The position numbers and the translations under genes are program-made. Positions 58,341 through 64,000 of a stretch of 64,000 bases of DNA are shown piece after piece; within the stretch, counting starts at the first letter, position 1, and every line of letters begins with the position of its first letter. The stretch is from Vibrio ezurae NBRC 102218 (GTDB lineage: Bacteria > Pseudomonadota > Gammaproteobacteria > Enterobacterales > Vibrionaceae): assembly GCF_000467185.1 (NCBI RefSeq), contig NZ_BATM01000007.1, forward strand, positions 62,001 to 126,000. Reading direction: 5' to 3'. Under the pieces are notes generated by a model. The model saw nothing but the letters and a program-made list of their open reading frames with translations. It was not told the DNA's origin and ran no database searches.

Positions 58341-59228
58341 TTAATTGAAGTAATCTCTGATGTAATCGATGAACAAACGTGTTTTCTCAGGGATATGGTC
58401 TTTATGGTTGTAGAGCATAAAGATATCACGAGGGTTAGCTGTCCACTCTGGAAGCACTTGTACAAGGCCGCCATTTTCGATGTGATGGTCAACCATAACA
58501 TCAGGCACTAGGGCAATACCTACGCCACAAGAACAAGCGTGTCGTACTACGTTAAGATCGGAAGCTTCTAACTTACCTTTCTCTTTATTCACTACCGTTT
58601 CACCGTGAACGTTCACCAGAGACCAATGAGTCAAAGGCAAGCCTTTTAGCAAAGAGTGACCGGAAAGATCTTCGGCGTGTTGTAAAGAAGCGGTGTTCGA
58701 TTTTAGGTAGTCAGGGCTAGCCACTAAAATATCTTTTACTTCTGTCAGCTTTCTTGCGATTAGGTTTGAATCGCGCTGTGGACCAACTCGGAAAATCATG
58801 TCCCATTCTGTAGGGTCAAGCTCATCCGCTCTGTTGGTCATGTTAAGGTCTATTTGAATATCAGGGTAAGTGGTCATGAACCCTTCAATAAGAGGCATTA
58901 ACATACGCTTAGTTAAGTTCGCTGGAGAAGACACGCGTAAACGACCTGCGGCTCCTCTGCACTCTTCACCAAGCTCTACAGCAGAACTAGAGAGTTGTTT
59001 GAGTAATGGACCACATTGCTCATAAAAGCGTTGTCCTGCTTCTGTTAGCGTCAATTTGCGAGCGTGTCTATTCAACAGTCGTAAGTCGATAGCATCTTCT
59101 AATGCTTGTATGCGTCTAGTGATAGTTGCAACCGGAATTCGAGTTGCGCGTGACGTAGCTGTATAGCTTCCATGCTCCACGACTTGGCGGAACAGATTGA
59201 GGTCATCAAGTTTCATTGTGTCTTTCAT
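58341..59228 (-). CDS. LysR-family transcription regulator
   Basis: A 295-residue regulator. The helix-turn-helix is near residues 20-45 (GSYTATSRATRIPVATITRRIQ) and the ligand domain covers about 95-290. The start may be four codons later (59216), where relatives begin MKLDDLNLF. It is divergent from the RssB-like gene with a 173-base AT-rich gap. Target unknown. Confidence 0.87.
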   Translation of the reverse strand: MKDTMKLDDLNLFRQVVEHGSYTATSRATRIPVATITRRIQALEDAIDLRLLNRHARKLTLTEAGQRFYEQCGPLLKQLSSSAVELGEECRGAAGRLRVSSPANLTKRMLMPLIEGFMTTYPDIQIDLNMTNRADELDPTEWDMIFRVGPQRDSNLIARKLTEVKDILVASPDYLKSNTASLQHAEDLSGHSLLKGLPLTHWSLVNVHGETVVNKEKGKLEASDLNVVRHACSCGVGIALVPDVMVDHHIENGGLVQVLPEWTANPRDIFMLYNHKDHIPEKTRLFIDYIRDYFN

Positions 59229-59401
59229 GATCTAGATATGCACTCACTTATATGAGGGGGTAAACCCTATGGGCCAGGTGATTAAGTGTTTATTATCAAT
59301 CAGTTTACACAATTTGTCGTTAAAATAAGTCATTTATCTTTGTTATTATTTCAACAGACATCTAATGTTATAGCTAAATAGGTAGACTTAAAGAGCTTAA
59401 A

Positions 59402-60505
59402 GTGCACGTACAAAGCATCGTAGTGGAACCGCAAATGATTGAAAAACAAGCCGGAGATGTACTAATCCTAGATGACGACGTCGTTTTTAGGAAGTTAGTC
59501 AGTTCGTTATTAAAGGCAAAAAATTATCGTACCTTTGAAGCAGATAATGGGCTAGTTGGCCTACAACATCTCGCAAAACAAGTTCCAGATCTAGTGATTT
59601 GTGACATAGAAATGCCTGTACTAGACGGAATTGAGTTTGTCGAAGAGGTCAGTCACCAATATCCTTCTTTGCCAATGATTGTGATTTCCGGCACCGACAA
59701 AATATCAGTTGTCGCAAAGGCCCTCAAGTTTGGAATCAAAGATTTCGTTACTAAACCGATTGTAAATCCAAGCCATTTACTCAAAACCGTTGAAAGCACC
59801 TTGTTGGAAGCGAAGGATTCTGTCAATGCTGGGCGGGATTTTACTAGCCAATGGTTTCAGTTAAATCAGCAAGGGGAGTTGCCAGAAGATCAGGAACTTC
59901 ATTGGCATTTAGAGTATTTGCACAACCATCCGCACATCTCTCGAGAATTGCTACAAGCATTAGCGCCAGAGAACAAAACCGAACAGGGCGTATGGCAGTG
60001 TCACTTCCAAGTGTTACAAAGCCTAGAGAGTATGCCATTGGTGTTCGATTATGCGTGGAGCATGAACGGGCAGTTTTTATTTTATGTATTGGACTCTGAT
60101 TCGAGTGAGCAATACGGGGTATCAACCACCTTGCTGATTAGAGCATTGTTTAATGATTATATTCGTAGCCAAGAAGGGCAAGTATTTCATGTGCACGATC
60201 TGTTAGAAACCTTAAACAAGGGAATTCGTTGCGCAGAGTATGGTGAGCCGATCAATGCCATTATTGGATTGGCTAATTTCCCGAACCAAGAGTTGCAAGT
60301 ATTAAATGTGGGATTGAATGGCGTGTGGAGTACTCCGGACTCAAAAGGGGCGCTGAGTTCCTTGTCTTCTTCTATTCGCTTAGGTGAAGAGGGCGATTTT
60401 GCTCCGCATCATCTTGCATTGTCACGAACAGGACGCAATGCATTTAGGTTAAGTGGTTTATCGCACGCGAACTGCCAAATTGTCATTGAAGGAAAAGAGT
60501 CTTAG
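59402..60505 (+). CDS. RssB-like response regulator with a PP2C-like C-terminal domain
   Basis: A 367-residue protein with an N-terminal receiver domain (about 17-135; acidic pocket D24-D26, phosphoacceptor D68 in LVICDIEMP, Lys in TKP) and a C-terminal domain at about 195-360 that looks like a PP2C/SpoIIE phosphatase fold. This is the layout of RssB, the adaptor that delivers RpoS to ClpXP; whether the vibrio protein does this is unproven. The start is GTG at 59402; ATG at 59435 is an alternative. Confidence 0.8.
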   Translation: MHVQSIVVEPQMIEKQAGDVLILDDDVVFRKLVSSLLKAKNYRTFEADNGLVGLQHLAKQVPDLVICDIEMPVLDGIEFVEEVSHQYPSLPMIVISGTDKISVVAKALKFGIKDFVTKPIVNPSHLLKTVESTLLEAKDSVNAGRDFTSQWFQLNQQGELPEDQELHWHLEYLHNHPHISRELLQALAPENKTEQGVWQCHFQVLQSLESMPLVFDYAWSMNGQFLFYVLDSDSSEQYGVSTTLLIRALFNDYIRSQEGQVFHVHDLLETLNKGIRCAEYGEPINAIIGLANFPNQELQVLNVGLNGVWSTPDSKGALSSLSSSIRLGEEGDFAPHHLALSRTGRNAFRLSGLSHANCQIVIEGKES

Positions 60506-60574
60506 GATCCGCTTCTTTTTTTTAGCCAGTTCAGATACTCTTCCGAGCAGTATTATAGTAAACATGGATATGGC

Positions 60575-60985
60575 TTGGTGGACAGTGCAAGCTCCTCTGT
60601 AAAAAGAGTATTTTTAGTCGGTATTGGGGTTGTCAGTTTAATATTGGGGATTCTAGGAATAGTATTGCCTCTTTTGCCTACAACGCCGTTCGTATTGCTA
60701 TCTAGCGCGTGCTTTATGCGCGCGTCACCTCGTTTGAACCGTCGCTTGATGGAACACCCCACTTTTGGCCCTATCATTGACAATTGGCAGCGCAATAGAA
60801 GCATGAAACCTTCCATCAAACGAAAAGCCTATATCATGATGTTGGTCAGCTTTTCAATTTCGATTTATTTTGCCCCCATTGTATGGGTTAAAGGTATGTT
60901 GCTTGTGTTGATGATTGGATTATTCGTTATGATAAGACGATTACCTGAAGGCCCAGAGCTATCAAGGGATGAAAACTTGAGTTAG
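60575..60985 (+). CDS. ybaN: YbaN family (DUF454) inner-membrane protein
   Basis: A 136-residue protein with two or three membrane helices (about 12-40 and 85-118) and the family core LGILGIVLPLLPTTPFVLLSSACFMRASP. Function unknown. The start is TTG at 60575 or GTG at 60578; no in-frame ATG exists nearby. It precedes apt and dnaX as in E. coli. Confidence 0.85.
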   Translation: MVDSASSSVKRVFLVGIGVVSLILGILGIVLPLLPTTPFVLLSSACFMRASPRLNRRLMEHPTFGPIIDNWQRNRSMKPSIKRKAYIMMLVSFSISIYFAPIVWVKGMLLVLMIGLFVMIRRLPEGPELSRDENLS

Positions 60986-61248
60986 ACCAAAGAGTCACTT
61001 GCTCAAAATTGATAAACTCACTAATATGACATCCACTTATATCAATCTGGCAGGACCATGATTAACCTTGCACGAGATTGATATCAATTAACCCAATCTT
61101 ATAGTAAATCTCAATTCGCACACGCCTATTAATCCGTGACAGTTTGACGGAGTCTGCCGATATGATTTGGCGACTGTCGTGACTCGAACAAGGCGTGAAT
61201 GTAGAGAGACTGAATAGTTGGGCACTGAGACAAACAGTAAGAATAATT

Positions 61249-61794
61249 ATGAATAATGAAAAACAAGCTCTGATTCAAGCCAGTATTAAAAGCATCGTTG
61301 ACTACCCAAAGCCAGGTATCTTGTTCCGTGATGTGACCAGCTTAATGGAAGACGCAGCCGCCTACAAAGCGACGATTGAAATGTTCATTGAACGTTACCA
61401 AGGCATGGGCTTTACTAAAGTAGTCGGTACTGAAGCTCGCGGCTTTTTGTTTGGCGCCCCTTTGGCTCTAGAATTAGGTATTGGTTTTGTCCCAGTGCGT
61501 AAGCCGGGTAAATTACCAAGAAAAACGATTTCTCAATCTTATGAACTAGAATACGGCACTGACGTATTAGAAATTCATACTGATGCGATTGTAGAAGGCG
61601 ACAAAGTACTAGTAGTAGACGATTTACTTGCAACTGGCGGCACGATTGAAGCGACCACAAAACTGATTCGTCAGCTTGGTGGTGTGGTTGAGCATGCGGC
61701 TTTTGTGATTAACCTGCCAGAAATTGGTGGTGGTGAGCGCATTGAAAAGCTGGGCATTGAAGTCTTTAGCCTATGTGAATTTGACGGACACTAA
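61249..61794 (+). CDS. apt: Apt, adenine phosphoribosyltransferase
   Basis: A 181-residue enzyme that salvages adenine to AMP. It has [14 protein letters not shown] (about 20-33) and the PRPP loop [13 protein letters not shown] (about 122-134). I chose ATG 61249, which gives the family length; an in-frame start at 61195 adds 18 atypical residues. The 263-base gap before it holds a 12-bp palindrome ATTGATATCAAT (61077-61088) and nothing else clear. Confidence 0.93.
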   Translation: MNNEKQALIQASIKSIVDYPKPGILFRDVTSLMEDAAAYKATIEMFIERYQGMGFTKVVGTEARGFLFGAPLALELGIGFVPVRKPGKLPRKTISQSYELEYGTDVLEIHTDAIVEGDKVLVVDDLLATGGTIEATTKLIRQLGGVVEHAAFVINLPEIGGGERIEKLGIEVFSLCEFDGH

Positions 61795-61819
61795 TTGACA
61801 AGCCCTATCAGGATAATTA

Positions 61820-63931
61820 ATGAGTTATTTAGCGTTAGCGCGTAAGTGGCGACCTAAGCAATTTAATGAAGTTGTTGGACAAGAGCACGTTTTAACCGCG
61901 TTAGGTAATGCACTTGATCAAAATCGACTCCATCATGCTTATTTATTAAGTGGTACTCGTGGTGTAGGTAAAACGACGATAGGTCGATTGCTTGCCAAAG
62001 GACTGAACTGCGAAACGGGCATTACGTCAACCCCTTGTGGTCAATGTCAAAGCTGTATTGAAATCGATCAAGGTCGTTTTGTCGACCTGTTGGAAATTGA
62101 TGCAGCCTCTCGCACGAAAGTTGAGGATACTCGCGACCTGCTAGACAATGTGCAATACAAACCGGCTCGGGGACGCTTTAAAGTGTACCTGATCGATGAA
62201 GTGCACATGTTATCTAAGCACAGTTTTAATGCGCTTCTAAAAACGCTTGAAGAACCGCCTGAATATGTGAAGTTCTTATTAGCGACCACAGATCCTCAAA
62301 AACTGCCCGTCACTATTTTATCTCGCTGTCTTCAATTTCATTTGAAACCAATCAGTGTTGAAAATATTCAACAGCAATTGGATCATGTTCTGGAGCAAGA
62401 GGGCGTTGCCCGTGAAGAGCGTGCTCTTGGTATGTTGGCACATGCAGCTGATGGTAGTATGCGTGATGCACTGAGTTTGTCAGACCAAGCAATTGCCTTG
62501 GGCAATGGTGCGGTGGTTACTGAGCAAGTCTCTAGAATGCTGGGCACTCTTGATAGTGAGCAAGCGCTATACCTTATTGAAGCTATTATCAAACGCCAAG
62601 CTTCTACGAGTTTAGATGCGTTAGAACAATTGGCGAATAATGGCGTGGACTGGGATGGGCTATTACAAAAGCTTGCTATGCAATTGCATCGCATTGCTAT
62701 GTATCAAGCTTTGCCTGCAACGCTGGATGTGACGCACTTAGACGCAGAGAGAGTGCAGCACCTTGCCGCAGAAATTCCCCCACAAGACGTGCAGCTGTAT
62801 TACCAAATTGCTTTGAAGGGACGCAAAGAGTTATCCATTGCGCCAACAGAGCGAGCGGGTGCAGAAATGACTCTGTTGCGAATGCTTGCGTTTGCTCCGC
62901 AAGGAAAACCCGCGGCCAATACTATTTCTACACAAAGCCAAGCCTTGGCAACGCCATTGCAGTCACTGCCTATCGTGGATGTGGCTCCAGCGGCGGAAAG
63001 ACCTTCTCCGCTGCAACAGGCTAAAAAAGTGGTTGAGCAAGCGCCTAGCGTAAGCAGCGCGCCAAGTCCGTCTGTTGAGCGTGCTCATATATCACGCGCT
63101 GATGCGCCAAGCCCTAATATGATGCGCGATACCCCAAATGTGCCCGTTAGCCCGCAGGCTCAGCCGTCACAGGGTAATTCGCCAATGGCTGACGCACCTT
63201 CTGCGACTCCTGAAGGGCCGAAACACTCATTAGTTGGACTACGCCATCAACTTCGCTCTAAACGTCAAAGCAAATCATCAATACAAGGTGATAGCAATGT
63301 AAAAAAGGGTGAAGCAACACCGACAGGCAAAAAGGAAAGTGTTTTACAGCGCGTGACACAGCAGCACCCGCCTAAAGCACCGTCCCAGTCAGTGTTGCAG
63401 CAACAAGTGGATACCAGTAATCAGCCGTATCAATGGCAAGCATCAGAAACCTTTCAGCCCGAGGAAAAAAAGCCGAGCTTAACGCCGGCTTTATTGAAAA
63501 AAGCCTTAGAGCATGAAAAAACACCCGAAATGGTGGATAAGTTACTTAACGAGTCTGTAGAAAAAGACAGTTGGAGCGCACTGATTGCCAAATTGAACAC
63601 TGCAAAACTGGTCGAACAGTTGGCCTTAAATTCTCATTATGAAGAAAATGACAGTGGCATAGTGCTGCATTTAAGAGCAAGTCAAAAACACCTTGATAGT
63701 GAAAAGTCACGCCACGAACTCGCCTCAGCACTTTCTGCTGTGACAGGGCAACAGCGTGCTATTCACGTTCAGATTGACGAGCAAGGTCAAACACCACTTG
63801 AACTGCGTGAAATTTTGTATCAAGCCAAGCTCGAAAAGGCGTTTGAAAGTTTAGAAAATGACGAGCACATCAAATTTATTGAAGCCCGCTTTTCAGCTGA
63901 GCTTGATAGAGAGAGTGTTCGCCCAATTTAG
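61820..63931 (+). CDS. dnaX: DnaX, DNA polymerase III tau subunit (and gamma by frameshift)
   Basis: A 703-residue clamp-loader subunit. The AAA+ core (1-370) has Walker A GTRGVGKTT (about 45-53), a zinc module with four Cys (CETGITSTPCGQCQSC) and Walker B LIDEVHML. A Pro/Ser/Gln-rich linker (about 375-550) leads to the tau C-terminal domains that bind DnaB and the polymerase alpha subunit. A -1 frameshift site at codons 494-496 would end translation after 497 residues, making gamma. AGGA lies 8 bases before the ATG. Confidence 0.95.
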   Translation: MSYLALARKWRPKQFNEVVGQEHVLTALGNALDQNRLHHAYLLSGTRGVGKTTIGRLLAKGLNCETGITSTPCGQCQSCIEIDQGRFVDLLEIDAASRTKVEDTRDLLDNVQYKPARGRFKVYLIDEVHMLSKHSFNALLKTLEEPPEYVKFLLATTDPQKLPVTILSRCLQFHLKPISVENIQQQLDHVLEQEGVAREERALGMLAHAADGSMRDALSLSDQAIALGNGAVVTEQVSRMLGTLDSEQALYLIEAIIKRQASTSLDALEQLANNGVDWDGLLQKLAMQLHRIAMYQALPATLDVTHLDAERVQHLAAEIPPQDVQLYYQIALKGRKELSIAPTERAGAEMTLLRMLAFAPQGKPAANTISTQSQALATPLQSLPIVDVAPAAERPSPLQQAKKVVEQAPSVSSAPSPSVERAHISRADAPSPNMMRDTPNVPVSPQAQPSQGNSPMADAPSATPEGPKHSLVGLRHQLRSKRQSKSSIQGDSNVKKGEATPTGKKESVLQRVTQQHPPKAPSQSVLQQQVDTSNQPYQWQASETFQPEEKKPSLTPALLKKALEHEKTPEMVDKLLNESVEKDSWSALIAKLNTAKLVEQLALNSHYEENDSGIVLHLRASQKHLDSEKSRHELASALSAVTGQQRAIHVQIDEQGQTPLELREILYQAKLEKAFESLENDEHIKFIEARFSAELDRESVRPI
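63285..63312 (+). promoter_or_regulatory. Programmed -1 frameshift site in dnaX
   Basis: The slippery heptamer A AAA AAG (63301-63307) is in the correct frame (GTA AAA AAG GGT). AAGGTG (63285-63290), a Shine-Dalgarno-like stimulator, ends 10 bases before it. After slippage the next codons are GGG and TGA (63310-63312), so gamma would end in Lys-Lys-Gly. In E. coli the site is the same heptamer followed by GAG and TGA. A downstream stem is not obvious. Confidence 0.85.
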
Positions 63932-64000
63932 GGTTGAAATGGGGTAGAATAGCCCCCACTTTTAATAGTAATTATCAATACCGATATCAAAGAGAGATTC
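63932..64000. other. Right edge, downstream of dnaX
   Basis: A short AT-rich leader with GGGG/CCCC arms (63950s) and a TAGAAT -10-like element. It is probably the promoter region for the next gene (ybaB would be expected), which lies outside the window. Confidence 0.4.

Noticed and set aside
58224-58511. Plus-strand 95-codon frame overlapping the 3' end of the LysR gene
   Set aside because: It spans the bidirectional terminator and is antisense to a well-supported LysR gene.

Overview
The window looks like a chromosomal segment of a Vibrionaceae bacterium, most likely a Vibrio. The second half is a run of housekeeping genes in arrangements familiar from vibrios: ccmABCDEFGHI, mlaA, fadL, fadIJ, sixA, smrB, prmB, aroC, epmC, mnmC, fabB, pdxB-asd-fimV-truA-accD-folC-dedD-cvpA-purF, and ybaN-apt-dnaX. 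No rRNA, tRNA, insertion sequence or CRISPR array was recognised.

Layout. Positions 1-458 (minus) hold the 5' part of a secreted PL7 alginate lyase gene, preceded by a striking near-perfect 46-bp palindrome. Positions 888-3640 are an accessory block: three tightly overlapping unknown genes (a four-helix membrane protein, a small secreted four-cysteine protein, a helical cytosolic protein), then a prokaryotic viperin (pVip, radical-SAM antiviral) gene broken by a single-base deletion, then a small RelE/ParE-fold protein whose start overlaps the viperin stop. This block is the best candidate for an undescribed or little-described defence module. A DUF4344 metallopeptidase follows. Positions 4715-17032 carry a complete Flp/Tad pilus locus (two flp pilins, tadV, rcpC, rcpA, rcpB, tadZABCD, tadEFG and an OmpA-domain gene). 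An O-antigen-ligase-like membrane protein and a LysR regulator come next.

Positions 19902-26858 are the full System I cytochrome c maturation operon. Positions 26931-35049 contain mlaA, a 3-methyladenine glycosylase, fadL, an ECF sigma factor with its DUF3379 anti-sigma partner, and the fadI-fadJ beta-oxidation operon. Both fadL and fadI have good FadR-like operator sequences. Positions 35132-63931 carry a ThrE-type exporter, an insulinase-like M16 protease, sixA, smrB, prmB, aroC, epmC, yfcL, a flavin reductase, mnmC, fabB, the pdxB-to-purF series (with a PurR box before cvpA-purF), a LysR regulator, an RssB-like response regulator, ybaN, apt and dnaX. dnaX carries a textbook -1 frameshift site (A AAA AAG preceded by a Shine-Dalgarno-like element) that would produce the gamma subunit.

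The main functional themes are surface attachment (Tad pilus, possible pilin glycosylation, alginate degradation), fatty-acid uptake and turnover under FadR, cytochrome c assembly, and an antiviral nucleotide-analogue system that appears inactivated in this isolate. All calls come from reading the sequence and from family knowledge; no database search was run.
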